From contig NC_089869.1 of assembly GCF_036373705.1 (NCBI RefSeq), positions 15,646,050 to 15,710,049 of the forward strand: a DNA stretch of 64,000 nucleotides. Reading direction: 5' to 3'. The notes beneath the pieces were generated by a model. The model saw nothing but the letters and a program-made list of their open reading frames with translations, was not told where the DNA came from and made no database searches. Shown here piece by piece: positions 1 through 10,005 of the stretch. Made by a program: the position numbers and the translations under genes. Position 1 is the stretch's first letter, and every line of letters starts with the position of its first letter. This DNA is from Amia ocellicauda. Taxonomy: Eukaryota > Chordata > Actinopteri > Amiiformes > Amiidae.

Positions 1-3000
1 AGGAGAAACCTGAAAAGATCATCAGTCCAGAGAAAGAAACCCTCAAAGAACCCAGTGATGCAGACAGTTCAGTTCAACCACAAGAAATAGAGCTTTCAAA
101 ACCTGATCCTGAGGAAGAAGAGAAACCCACAGATGTCAAAGCACAGCTAAAGGAATGTCCCGAAAAAGAAACTGTCGAGCAGGTGAATACAGAGGAGGAT
201 TCTGTGTCAAAATCTGAAAAGACTGAACAGCAAACAGGCTCAGATAAAGTGGTAGCTGAGGACCTTCCAACAGAGGAAGTGGTGAGCCCATTGAAATCAA
301 AAGATGATCCTTCACAACCTGAAATAGATGTATACAAAATAACTGCAGATACTAAACTTGAATCACAAGAGAGCGACAGTGCAAGGATCTCAGAAAAGGA
401 TGAGAAAGAAGCATCTCGATCAGATGAACTTCCTGAGGACAAACCCCAGACAGAAATAACAGATGACTCTGAAGACACAAGGCGGGTGAGTCCTGTAAAA
501 GAGAAAGTGGATCTTAAACCAAAAGAGCAAACTGTCACATCAGGGGAGGAGAAACCTGAAAGGATCATCAGTCCAGAGAAAGAAACCCTCAAGGAACCAC
601 AAGAAATAGAGCTTTCAAAACCTGATCCTGAAGAAGAAAAGAAACCCTCAGATGTCAAAGCAGAGCTTAAGGAAAGTCCCGTAAAGGAAACGGTAAAGCA
701 GTTGAATACAGAGGAGGATTCTGTGTCAAAATCTGAAAAGACTGAACAGCAAACAGGCTCAGATAAAGTGGTAGCTGAGGACCTTCCAACAGAGGAAGTG
801 GTGAGCCCATTGAAATCAAAAGACGATCCTTCACAACCTGAAATAGACGTATACAAAATAACTGCAGATACTAAACTTGAATCACAAGAGAGCGACAGTG
901 CAAGGATCTCAGAAAAGGATGAGAAAGAAGCATCTCGATCAGATGTACCTCCTGAGGACAAACCCCAGAAAGAAGTAACAGATGAGTCTGAAGACACAAA
1001 GCGGGTGAGTCCTGTAAAAGAGAAAGTGGAGCTTAAACCAAAAGAGCAAACTGTCACATCAGAGGAGGAGAAACCTGAAAAGATCATCAGTCCAGAGAAA
1101 GAAACCCTCAAAGAACCCAGTGATGCAGACAGTTCAGTTCAACCACAAGAAATAGAGCTTTCAAAACCTGATCCTGAGGAAGAAGAGAAACCCACAGATG
1201 TCAAAGCACAGCTAAAGGAATGTCCCGAAAAAGAAACTGTCGAGCAGGTGAATACAGAGGAGGATTCTGAGTCAAAATCTGAAAAGACTGGACAGCAAAT
1301 AATCTCAGATAAAGTGGTAGCTGAGGACCTTCCAACACAGGACGTGGTGAGCCCATTGAAATCAAGAGACGATCCTTCAAAACCTGAAATAGACGTATAC
1401 AAAATAACTGCAGATACTAAACCTGAATCACAAAAGAGTGACAGTGCAATGATCTCGGAAAAGGATGAGAAAGAGGCATCTCGATCAGATGAACCTCCTG
1501 AGGACAAACCCCAGACAGAAATAACAGATGACTCTGAAGACACAAGGCGGGTGAGTCCTGTAAAAGAGAAAGTGGATCTTAAACCAAAAGAGCAAACTGT
1601 CACATCAGGGGAGGAGAAACCTGAAAGGATCATCAGTCCAGAGAAAGAAACCCTCAAGGAACCACAAGAAATAGAGCTTTCAAAACCTGATCCTGAGGAA
1701 GAAATGAAACCCTCAGATGTCAAAGCAGAGCTTAAGGAAAGTCCCGTAAAGGAAACGGTCAAGCAGTTGAATACAGAGGAGGATTCTGTGTCAAAATCTG
1801 AAAAGACTGAACAGCAAACAGGCTCAGATAAAGTGGTAGCTGAGGACCTTCCAACAGAGGAAGTGGTGAGCCCATTGAAATCAAAAGATGATCCTTCACA
1901 ACCTGAAATAGACGTATACAAAATAACTGCAGATACTAAACTTGAATCACAAGAGAGCGACAGTGCAAGGATCTTAGAAAAGGATGAGAAAGAAGCATCT
2001 CGATCAGATGTACCTCCTGAGGACAAACCCCAGAAAGAAGTAACAGATGACTCTGAAGACACAAAGCGGGTGAGTCCTGTAAAAGAGAAAGTGGAGATTA
2101 AACCAAAAGAGCAAACTGTCACATCAGAGGAGGAGAAACCTGAAAAGATCATCAGTCCAGAGAAAGAAACACTCAAAGAACCTAGTGATGCAGACAGTTC
2201 AGTTCAACCACAAGAAATAGAGCTTTCAAAACCTGATCCTGAGGAAGAAAAGAAACCCTCAGATGTCAAAGCAGAGCTTAAGGAAAGTCCCGTAAAGGAA
2301 ACGGTAAAGCAGTTGAATACAGAGGAGGATTCTGTGTCGAAATCTGAAAAGACTGAACACCAAACAGGCTCAGATAAAGTGGTAGCTGAGGACCTTCCAA
2401 CAGAGGAAGTGGTGAGCCCATTGAAATCAAAAGACGATCCTTCACAACCTGAAATAGACGTATACAAAATAACTGCAGATACTAAACTTGAATCACAAGA
2501 GAGCGACAGTGCAAGGATCTTAGAAAAGGATGAGAAAGAAGCATCTCGATCAGATGTACCTCCTGAGGACAAACCCCAGAAAGAAGTAACAGATGAGTCT
2601 GAAGACACAAAGCGGGTGAGTCCTGTAAAAGAGAAAGTGGAGCTTAAACCAAAAGAGCAAACTGTCACATCAGAGGAGGAGAAACCTGAAAAGATCATCA
2701 GTCCAGAGAAAGAAACCCTCAAAGAACCCAGTGATGCAGACAGTTCAGTTCAACCACAAGAAATAGAGCTTTCAAAACCTGATCCTGAGGAAGAAGAGAA
2801 ACCCACAGATGTCAAAGCACAGCTAAAGGAAAGTCCCGAAAAAGAAACTGTCGAGCAGGTGAATACAGAGGAGGATTCTGAGTCAAAATCTGAAAAGACT
2901 GGACAGCAAATAATCTCAGATAAAGTGGTAGCTGAGGACCTTCCAACACAGGACGTGGTGAGCCCATTGAAATCAAGAGACGATCCTTCAAAACCTGAAA

Positions 3001-5948
3001 TAGACGTATACAAAATAACTGCAGATACTAAACCTGAATCACAAAAGAGTGACAGTGCAATGATCTCGGAAAAGGATGAGAAAGAGGCATCTCGATCAGA
3101 TGAACCTCCTGAGGACAAACCCCAGACAGAAATTACAGATGACTCTGAAGACACAAGGCGGGTGAGTCCTGTAAAAGAGAAAGTGGATCTTAAACCAAAA
3201 GAGCAAACTGTCACATCAGGGGAGGAGAAACCTGAAAGGATCATCAGTCCAGAGAAAGAAACCCTCAAGGAACCACAAGAAATAGAGCTTTCAAAACCTG
3301 ATCCTGAGGAAGAAAAGAAACCCTCAGATGTCAAAGCAGAGCTTAAGGAAAGTCCCGTAAAGGAAACGGTCAAGCAGTTGAATACAGAGGAGGATTCTGT
3401 GTCAAAATCTGAAAAGACTGAACAGCAAACAGGCTCAGATAAAGTGGTAGCTGAGGACCTTCCAACAGAGGAAGTGGTGAGCCCATTGAAATCAAAAGAT
3501 GATCCTTCACAACCTGAAATAGACGTATACAAAATAACTGCAGATACTAAACTTGAATCACAAGAGAGCGACAGTGCAAGGATCTTAGAAAAGGATGAGA
3601 AAGAAGCATCTCGATCAGATGTACCTCCTGAGGACAAACCCCAGAAAGAAGTAACAGATGACTCTGAAGACACAAAGCGGGTGAGTCCTGTAAAAGAGAA
3701 AGTGGAGATTAAACCAAAAGAGCAAACTGTCACATCAGAGGAGGAGAAACCTGAAAAGATCATCAGTCCAGAGAAAGAAACACTCAAAGAACCTAGTGAT
3801 GCAGACAGTTCAGTTCAACCACAAGAAATAGAGCTTTCAAAACCTGATCCTGAGGAAGAAAAGAAACCCTCAGATGTCAAAGCACAGCTAAAGGAAAGTC
3901 CCGTAAAGGAAACGGTAAAGCAGTTGAATACAGAGGAGGATTCTGTGTCGAAATCTGAAAAGACTGAACACCAAACAGGCTCAGATAAAGTGGTAGCTGA
4001 GGACCTTCCAACAGAGGAAGTGGTGAGCCCATTGAAATCAAAAGACGATCCTTCACAACCTGAAATAGACGTATACAAAATAACTGCAGATACTAAACTT
4101 GAATCACAAGAGAGCGACAGTGCAAGGATCTCAGAAAAGGATGAGAAAGAAGCATCTCGATCAGATGTACCTCCTGAGGACAAACCCCAGAAAGAAGTAA
4201 CAGATGAGTCTGAAGACACAAAGCGGGTGAGTCCTGTAAAAGAGAAAGTGGAGCTTAAACCAAAAGAGCAAACTGTCACATCAGAGGAGGAGAAACCTGA
4301 AAAGATCATCAGTCCAGAGAAAGAAACCCTCAAAGAACCCAGTGATGCAGACAGTTCAGTTCAACCACAAGAAATAGAGCTTTCAAAACCTGATCCTGAG
4401 GAAGAAGAGAAACCCACAGATGTCAAAGCACAGCTAAAGGAATGTCCCGAAAAAGAAACTGTCGAGCAGGTGAATACAGAGGAGGATTCTGAGTCAAAAT
4501 CTGAAAAGACTGGACAGCAAATAATCTCAGATAAAGTGGTAGCTGAGGACCTTCCAACACAGGACGTGGTGAGCCCATTGAAATCAAGAGACGATCCTTC
4601 AAAACCTGAAATAGACGTATACAAAATAACTGCAGATACTAAACCTGAATCACAAAAGAGTGACAGTGCAATGATCTCGGAAAAGGATGAGAAAGAGGCA
4701 TCTCGATCAGATGAACCTCCTGAGGACAAACCCCAGACAGAAATAACAGATGACTCTGAAGACACAAGGCGGGTGAGTCCTGTAAAAGAGAAAGTGGATC
4801 TTAAACCAAAAGAGCAAACTGTCACATCAGGGGAGGAGAAACCTGAAAGGATCATCAGTCCAGAGAAAGAAACCCTCAAGGAACCACAAGAAATAGAGCT
4901 TTCAAAACCTGATCCTGAGGAAGAAATGAAACCCTCAGATGTCAAAGCAGAGCTTAAGGAAAGTCCCGTAAAGGAAACGGTCAAGCAGTTGAATACAGAG
5001 GAGGATTCTGTGTCAAAATCTGAAAAGACTGAACAGCAAACAGGCTCAGATAAAGTGGTAGCTGAGGACCTTCCAACAGAGGAAGTGGTGAGCCCATTGA
5101 AATCAAAAGATGATCCTTCACAACCTGAAATAGACGTATACAAAATAACTGCAGATACTAAACTTGAATCACAAGAGAGCGACAGTGCAAGGATCTTAGA
5201 AAAGGATGAGAAAGAAGCATCTCGATCAGATGTACCTCCTGAGGACAAACCCCAGAAAGAAGTAACAGATGACTCTGAAGACACAAAGCGGGTGAGTCCT
5301 GTAAAAGAGAAAGTGGAGATTAAACCAAAAGAGCAAACTGTCACATCAGAGGAGGAGAAACCTGAAAGGATCATCAGTCCAGAGAAAGAAACCCTCAGGG
5401 AACCACAAGAAATAGAGCTTTCAAAACCTGATCCTGAGGAAGAAAAGAAACCCTCAGATGTCAAAGCAGAGCTTAAGGAAAGTCCCGTAAAGGAAACTGT
5501 CGAGCAGGTGAAGACAGAGGAGGAGGACCAGCTATCAGACTCAAGGAAGGTTATATCTGAAGATCTTCCATCTGAGGAATTGGGGAGTCCATTGAAATCA
5601 AGAGACGATTCTTTAAAACCTGAAAGAAGCGTAGAGAAAATAACTGCAGATACTAAAGCTGAATCCACAACCCCCTCAAAAGAGGAGAGTGTGAGTGAGT
5701 TGAAACCCACAGAGGGCAGCACTGCAGTGTCTGACCAAATTGAGGCCAGAGCAGTGTCTGCAGACAAGCCCAGCGCATCGGTGGATAAAGCATTAGAAAA
5801 GACCACGGCTACTGTAGAGAAAGTTACAGAGAAAGAATCAGAGGGAAAGTCAGGTGAAAGCACAACACCAGACAAAGTAGAAGAAATGAAGCACACAGCA
5901 CACTCTGAGGGCAAGGAACAAACAAGTAGCAGCTCTAAAGAGGAATAG
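1..5948 (+). CDS. Neurofilament-type intermediate filament copy A, tail exon (5' partial)
   Basis: This is the 3' part of the last coding exon of a type IV intermediate-filament gene. The frame is open from base 3 to a TAG at 5946-5948; head, rod and earlier exons lie left of the window. It is assigned by near identity with copies B and C, whose preceding exons encode a complete filament rod. The visible protein is almost entirely a Lys/Glu/Ser-rich tandem repeat (units starting at 183, 702, 1248, 1767, 2313, 2859, 3378, 3924, 4470 and 4989), then a 146-residue unique end starting VKTEEEDQLSDS at 5508. Each unit carries the motifs VSPLK, VSPVK, ISPEK and ESPVK or ESPEK, all S-P-X-K, the form phosphorylated in neurofilament sidearms by proline-directed kinases. 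Function as an axonal-type filament sidearm is inferred from the family. It is the longest tail of the three copies and shows no internal stop. The frame continues 26 codons past the TAG. Confidence 0.85.
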   Translation, partial: EKPEKIISPEKETLKEPSDADSSVQPQEIELSKPDPEEEEKPTDVKAQLKECPEKETVEQVNTEEDSVSKSEKTEQQTGSDKVVAEDLPTEEVVSPLKSKDDPSQPEIDVYKITADTKLESQESDSARISEKDEKEASRSDELPEDKPQTEITDDSEDTRRVSPVKEKVDLKPKEQTVTSGEEKPERIISPEKETLKEPQEIELSKPDPEEEKKPSDVKAELKESPVKETVKQLNTEEDSVSKSEKTEQQTGSDKVVAEDLPTEEVVSPLKSKDDPSQPEIDVYKITADTKLESQESDSARISEKDEKEASRSDVPPEDKPQKEVTDESEDTKRVSPVKEKVELKPKEQTVTSEEEKPEKIISPEKETLKEPSDADSSVQPQEIELSKPDPEEEEKPTDVKAQLKECPEKETVEQVNTEEDSESKSEKTGQQIISDKVVAEDLPTQDVVSPLKSRDDPSKPEIDVYKITADTKPESQKSDSAMISEKDEKEASRSDEPPEDKPQTEITDDSEDTRRVSPVKEKVDLKPKEQTVTSGEEKPERIISPEKETLKEPQEIELSKPDPEEEMKPSDVKAELKESPVKETVKQLNTEEDSVSKSEKTEQQTGSDKVVAEDLPTEEVVSPLKSKDDPSQPEIDVYKITADTKLESQESDSARILEKDEKEASRSDVPPEDKPQKEVTDDSEDTKRVSPVKEKVEIKPKEQTVTSEEEKPEKIISPEKETLKEPSDADSSVQPQEIELSKPDPEEEKKPSDVKAELKESPVKETVKQLNTEEDSVSKSEKTEHQTGSDKVVAEDLPTEEVVSPLKSKDDPSQPEIDVYKITADTKLESQESDSARILEKDEKEASRSDVPPEDKPQKEVTDESEDTKRVSPVKEKVELKPKEQTVTSEEEKPEKIISPEKETLKEPSDADSSVQPQEIELSKPDPEEEEKPTDVKAQLKESPEKETVEQVNTEEDSESKSEKTGQQIISDKVVAEDLPTQDVVSPLKSRDDPSKPEIDVYKITADTKPESQKSDSAMISEKDEKEASRSDEPPEDKPQTEITDDSEDTRRVSPVKEKVDLKPKEQTVTSGEEKPERIISPEKETLKEPQEIELSKPDPEEEKKPSDVKAELKESPVKETVKQLNTEEDSVSKSEKTEQQTGSDKVVAEDLPTEEVVSPLKSKDDPSQPEIDVYKITADTKLESQESDSARILEKDEKEASRSDVPPEDKPQKEVTDDSEDTKRVSPVKEKVEIKPKEQTVTSEEEKPEKIISPEKETLKEPSDADSSVQPQEIELSKPDPEEEKKPSDVKAQLKESPVKETVKQLNTEEDSVSKSEKTEHQTGSDKVVAEDLPTEEVVSPLKSKDDPSQPEIDVYKITADTKLESQESDSARISEKDEKEASRSDVPPEDKPQKEVTDESEDTKRVSPVKEKVELKPKEQTVTSEEEKPEKIISPEKETLKEPSDADSSVQPQEIELSKPDPEEEEKPTDVKAQLKECPEKETVEQVNTEEDSESKSEKTGQQIISDKVVAEDLPTQDVVSPLKSRDDPSKPEIDVYKITADTKPESQKSDSAMISEKDEKEASRSDEPPEDKPQTEITDDSEDTRRVSPVKEKVDLKPKEQTVTSGEEKPERIISPEKETLKEPQEIELSKPDPEEEMKPSDVKAELKESPVKETVKQLNTEEDSVSKSEKTEQQTGSDKVVAEDLPTEEVVSPLKSKDDPSQPEIDVYKITADTKLESQESDSARILEKDEKEASRSDVPPEDKPQKEVTDDSEDTKRVSPVKEKVEIKPKEQTVTSEEEKPERIISPEKETLREPQEIELSKPDPEEEKKPSDVKAELKESPVKETVEQVKTEEEDQLSDSRKVISEDLPSEELGSPLKSRDDSLKPERSVEKITADTKAESTTPSKEESVSELKPTEGSTAVSDQIEARAVSADKPSASVDKALEKTTATVEKVTEKESEGKSGESTTPDKVEEMKHTAHSEGKEQTSSSSKEE
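183..5507 (+). repeat. In-frame tandem repeat array with a 1611-bp higher-order period (copy A tail)
   Basis: There are ten full units, of lengths 519, 546, 519, 546, 546, 519, 546, 546, 519 and 519 bp. The 27-bp difference is the presence or absence of nine codons (SDADSSVQP) before [10 protein letters not shown]. Units recur as a 519-546-546 triplet of 1611 bp (537 codons), for example 1248-2858 and 2859-4469, with a partial third round from 4470. Triplets are nearly identical while units inside a triplet differ in diagnostic residues ([54 protein letters not shown]). A further partial unit precedes 183 and runs off the left edge. Confidence 0.93.
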
Positions 5949-6029
5949 ACTGTCAAAGAAGCAGAGAAGCCTGTTAAGGATTCACTGGTAAAAGACGAGG
6001 GTAAAGAAGAAAAGAAAGCTGACCAGTGA
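5949..6029 (+). other. In-frame 26-codon extension after the TAG stop, ending in TGA
   Basis: Directly after TAG (5946-5948) the same frame stays open for 26 codons and closes with TGA at 6027-6029. The encoded residues are acidic and lysine-rich like the tail (TVKEAEKPVKDS at the start, GKEEKKADQ at the end). Copies B (22714-22794) and C (34312-34392) have the same arrangement. It is either the former C-terminus cut off by an ancestral nonsense change, or a readthrough extension. Confidence 0.7.
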
Positions 6030-8106
6030 TTTGAAAGAAAGGATTAGTCCTGAAAAAGAGCCTATATTTCAAGGGAATGGCTTTGGTGCAAGTGAACATA
6101 CCACTCAGGATATGACAAAACCGCAGACCCCAGGGTTTCCCAAAAGGATATCTAAGTGTACTGAAAATCTAAAACGACGCTGGAAAGTTTAAAATTGATT
6201 TGAAGAAGTGCATGTGAAAAGCTAAGGCTGAGCAATAATGCATAATTCAATACATCTTTGGAAACGCTGAGAGAATATGTTATTGGTACATGAAATCTGT
6301 GCACTAGTATTACAGGCCTTTCACAGATAAGCTTGACAGCTTTGACTGTATGGTGCTATCTCATTCAGTGTCACTATATTGTATTGTGGCATCACTGAAT
6401 CTTCTTCATCACTACAGTACTTCCTTCTGGTCTAAAATAAATATTGTCTTGCTGAGAAAATCATTGTCTGCCTTTTTCTTTTTCAAATATAATCATAAAA
6501 TGATTGATCCATTATTAAAGAGTTGAATTCATAAACATAATATCAATATGCTTTCAATCGGATGTTGATAGTTGTTAAAAGTCCAGTCTTTACATTGTCT
6601 TAATTTTTATTTATGTATATTATGTATATCATGATTGTAATGATTGTATTAAGCACCATAATGGGATCAGAACATCAGATTATTTATAAAACATACCTTA
6701 AACTGAGACTGTGACATAGTACACACTAACAGACCTGTAGATTTGACACAGCCCCACTGCTGCAGTTCATCAGCACTTGTTTATAGGAGAAATAATTAAG
6801 ATAGGCACAATACTCAGTGAACCAAAACGTTTATTTGCAAAGGTTACAAATGAAAATACAGAGCATGTTGTTCTCAGCATCCAATACTGAGAGTTTAGAA
6901 TTCATGTTTATACAAGAAGATTAGAAGACCCAAAATAATAACTTATTCTAATTACTCAACAGGTAAATTGGGAAACCATAATCTCATTGAAGGATGTACA
7001 GATTCAATAGTTGCGGATGATTGCTGATGAAAGCAAAACAAAATAATCAGTTGTTCATCTCAACACAAAACTAAGTATCACCAGTTGGCACAATCTTAAA
7101 CATTCAGGTCACTATGCTCTAACTAAGCTTCCCTCCCTTACCTCAACTATTTTGGTTTTTCTTAACCCTTCAGATACATTTGCTGTGTTATTAAATCCAT
7201 ACTGTCCCTCAACCTTCACAATCAGAATGGTTTAAATCAATGTGTTTGTTATTAAGCTTACAATTAAGAATATGATAAATATTAAGAATATGATTATTTC
7301 TAATGAAAAAGGAGGAAGTGTCTTACAAATAGTAACTAATAAGTAATAATAGGTAACTTATAGTTTATAGAAAGTTTTAAAAGTGATATAAATTAACCAG
7401 TAGTACCCAAAAGAAATTAACTATACTTGTTTGTACAGTTTATGTGTATGAAAACATATTTTCATATATGGCTATTTGGTCATTCTTTGTGAATTATATA
7501 ATTGGCAATCCATAATGTTAAACATAGGGAGGGCATTTAAATATGCAAATCTCTGGATTTACATGTCCTGAATTATCTTCCAATGCTCTTTAAATGCTAT
7601 TTTCATGATGATGTAAGTCCTAAAGTGATCCCAGTAAGTGCCAAAGCAGCAGTTGTGTGAGTGATTACTCTCAGACAGAGCACTCATACAAATCCCATAC
7701 AAAAATATTAGTAGACCCAGAAAAAGAACATCTGATCATCTGATACAAAACAGAAGTGCCAAAGCAGCAGATTATTCTCAAAGACAGAGCACTAATACAA
7801 ATCCCCCAATTTTTCATTATTACAACTTTAAGAAAGGTGATCATCTATACAATATGGAACCATTTTATAATTCAATAGGAAATTGTTTAAGATTAATAAT
7901 TTGTATGTGACCCATACACTTATATTAAAGAAACCCTTTCATTTCATTACAGACATTTAATTTATAACATCTAATTGATTATTGTATACTTTAATTGTTT
8001 GTACAGGAGTGACCATTAGGAATTACATTATTGAAAGAGTTACATGTCATTAGTAAATAGTAAACCATATTGATCTGGGGAAACTACACCTATCCTGCCT
8101 GTATAC
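6030..8106. other. Convergent intergenic region between filament copy A and IFIT copy 1
   Basis: This stretch holds the filament 3' UTR up to about 6470 and, on the other strand, the probable 3' UTR of the IFIT gene. A TTTATT at 6830-6835 (AATAAA on the minus strand) in a block conserved in copies B and C is the candidate IFIT polyadenylation signal. A local direct duplication with the motif AGTGCCAAAGCAGCAG occurs at about 7637-7700 and 7756-7805. No coding sequence is seen. Confidence 0.5.
6436..6441 (+). promoter_or_regulatory. Polyadenylation signal AATAAA of filament copy A
   Basis: AATAAA lies about 490 bases after the TAG, followed within 40 bases by a T-rich stretch. The equivalents are at 23201-23206 in copy B and 34799-34804 in copy C. 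Confidence 0.6.
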
Positions 8107-9872
8107 TCAAACTAATATAGAACGAAGGGCAGTCAGTACTCTGTTATAGTCCTCCTCATGAGGATCTACCTCTAATGCCTTTTCATAAGACTCTATGGCA
8201 TTTAAAATGTGAATGTTTCCCAGAATTTCTAAGTGTCTCTTATCGTGTGGATTATTCTTGATGTTGATCTTTGCAATTTTCTTCAATGATGTAAAACACT
8301 TTTCCCTTTCATGAGATTCATTTCTAATCTGCTGTCCTTTCTTGTAATGTTCAACTGCATCAGACTCGGACTTCTTGTGATAATACTGGAAATCCCCATA
8401 ATAGCGATGCAATGCCTGTTGCTGGGCAGGTTTGATGTTTGGCTTGGTGAACAATTCTTGAAAGAGATTTTCTGCCTTCTGCATGTCCTTGGATTCTGCA
8501 TACATTCTTGCTAGCTCCAAATGGTGATATATATATGATGGATTAAGACAGACTGCTGTTTCCAAATGTAAAATACAGGATTTGACTAATTGTCCGTAAT
8601 CAGCTTTCTCTTTCTTCATTTTAATTACTTTCAGTTTGTAGCATAGGGCTGTCTGATAGTGTAGTGATGCAGAGTCTGGAAACTTCTGTAATGCATTGTT
8701 TAATACTTCCAAGGCATTTTCAACACACCCTATCTTCTTAAGAAACTTTCCCACTTTTCTAATTATCTTTGGGTCATATGGTGACATCTCTACAGCTTTG
8801 TCAAAATACTCTTTGGCATCTTCAGTTTTATTGTCATGTAGATATTTACTTCCTAGGAATACCATGATCATGGCATCTTTTGGATTATATATCCGTGCTT
8901 TTTGAAGCTGTGTCACTGCTGCTGACTTTTGAAATGGGATTCTTTGTGCTTCTTCAAGATAGTACAATGTAAAGGCATAACCCTTAGTCCACTCTTCGTC
9001 ATTTGGTTCTCTTTTTAGAGCCTCACCGAAACACTCTTTTGCTTTCTCAAAGTGTTTGGGAGAGAACTTCAGAAGAGACCACCCCTTTTCCCCATGAACC
9101 TCACGATGAAGTACAGAAGGTGAGGCTGTGGGAAAGTCCTTCCGAATCTTGTCCAGTTCCTCCAGGTACATCTGAACTTTAGAGATCTCACCCATATGGT
9201 AGTAGACCCAGGCAAAATTTCCATAGGTCACAATGACAAGTTTCTCAAAGGCAGCTTCGTTATCCTTTGCTTCTTCTTCAGATTTTTCTAGATACTTTAC
9301 CGCTTCGTCAGTAAAGCCTTGCAGGTGCTTCACATAGGCAAGATAATTTAAAGCCCTAACAGTCTCCTTGGATTTCACCTGTGATGCATACATAGTTTGC
9401 TTTAATTTTTCTTCCAGAAAATCAAGGTCAGCATCTTCGCCTCTCAAGTCCCAGGTGAAGTGACATTCTAACTCCTTCAGTTTTATTTCCAAATTTTCCA
9501 TGTTCTGTACACTGCAAATAACAATAATAGAGGAAGTAATGTGAGGGAGAGTAAGAGGAGTCATAATGATAAGGTTAATAGTTATGTGATTATCCATTTA
9601 CAAAAATTTGCATTTAAACTCTAAGCAGTAATAGAAATACATAAAAATAACATCTGATATAAAGTGAAAATTATTCTGGGTTGTCAGAATATTTATTCAG
9701 ACTATTTTGAATATATTCAGAATATATAACTTTTAAATGCCTTAAAGTCTAAAATTGTTTACTACAGCAAGAAAATGAAGATACATTTAAGTAATTTGTA
9801 TATATTGAGGAGTTAAATAATAATTTAGAAAGTATGCATTTAGTTTTGTACACATTTAAAATGTTACCTCAT
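8107..9872 (-). CDS. ifit: IFIT-like interferon-induced tetratricopeptide repeat protein, copy 1
   Basis: The two coding exons are 9868-9872 (only ATG AG) and 8107-9511, with a GT-AG intron at 9512-9867. Splicing yields M-S-VQNMENLEIKLKELECHFTWDL and a 469-residue protein ending at TGA 8107-8109. A first exon carrying just ATG-AG, the ECHFTWDL motif near the N-terminus, and about 470 residues of helical TPR repeats are hallmarks of the vertebrate IFIT family. Family members are cytosolic, interferon-induced and bind non-self RNA 5' ends to block translation; that role is inferred here. Residues YGNFAWVYYHMG and the GEALKREPNDEEW segment fit TPR helices. I prefer the spliced start over the in-frame ATG at 9595-9597, which would read intron sequence. 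The gene is convergent with filament copy A and nearly identical to IFIT copy 2 except at residues 223-266. Confidence 0.93.
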
Positions 9873-9994
9873 ATTGACCTAGTTTGCAAGCTTGCTGAAG
9901 TAGTCTTTGAGGTTGATCAGTCAGAGAAACAGCAACTTCCCACTGCATAAATCTTGAAGACACAAGAAGATAAGAGCTTGTGAGCAATGGATCA

Positions 9995-10005
9995 GGAAAC
10001 TACAC
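9995..10005 (-). promoter_or_regulatory. Weak ISRE-like site upstream of IFIT copy 1
   Basis: On the minus strand this reads GTGTAGTTTCC, about 123 bases upstream of the ATG. One TTTC half of the interferon-stimulated response element is present and the other is degenerate. The equivalent site of IFIT copy 2 (38334-38344) reads GTTTAGTTTCC and is one base closer to the consensus. Confidence 0.25.

Noticed and set aside
183-185. Translation start of filament copy A at 183
   Set aside because: The codon is GTG, the frame is open upstream to the window edge and the sequence is mid-repeat. The exon simply enters from the left.
183-5507. CRISPR array
   Set aside because: Units are over 500 bp, in-frame coding and eukaryotic. 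There are no short spacers.
74-5956. Long open frames on the minus strand opposite the filament tails (up to about 530 codons, Ser/Phe-rich)
   Set aside because: They are antisense shadows of the low-complexity repeat. They repeat with the same 1611-bp period, occur opposite all three copies and have no independent domain or splice structure.
9513-9597. IFIT start at the upstream in-frame ATG (9595-9597)
   Set aside because: That segment is intronic. The donor after ATG-AG at 9868 and the acceptor at 9512 restore the classical IFIT first-exon structure in both copies.
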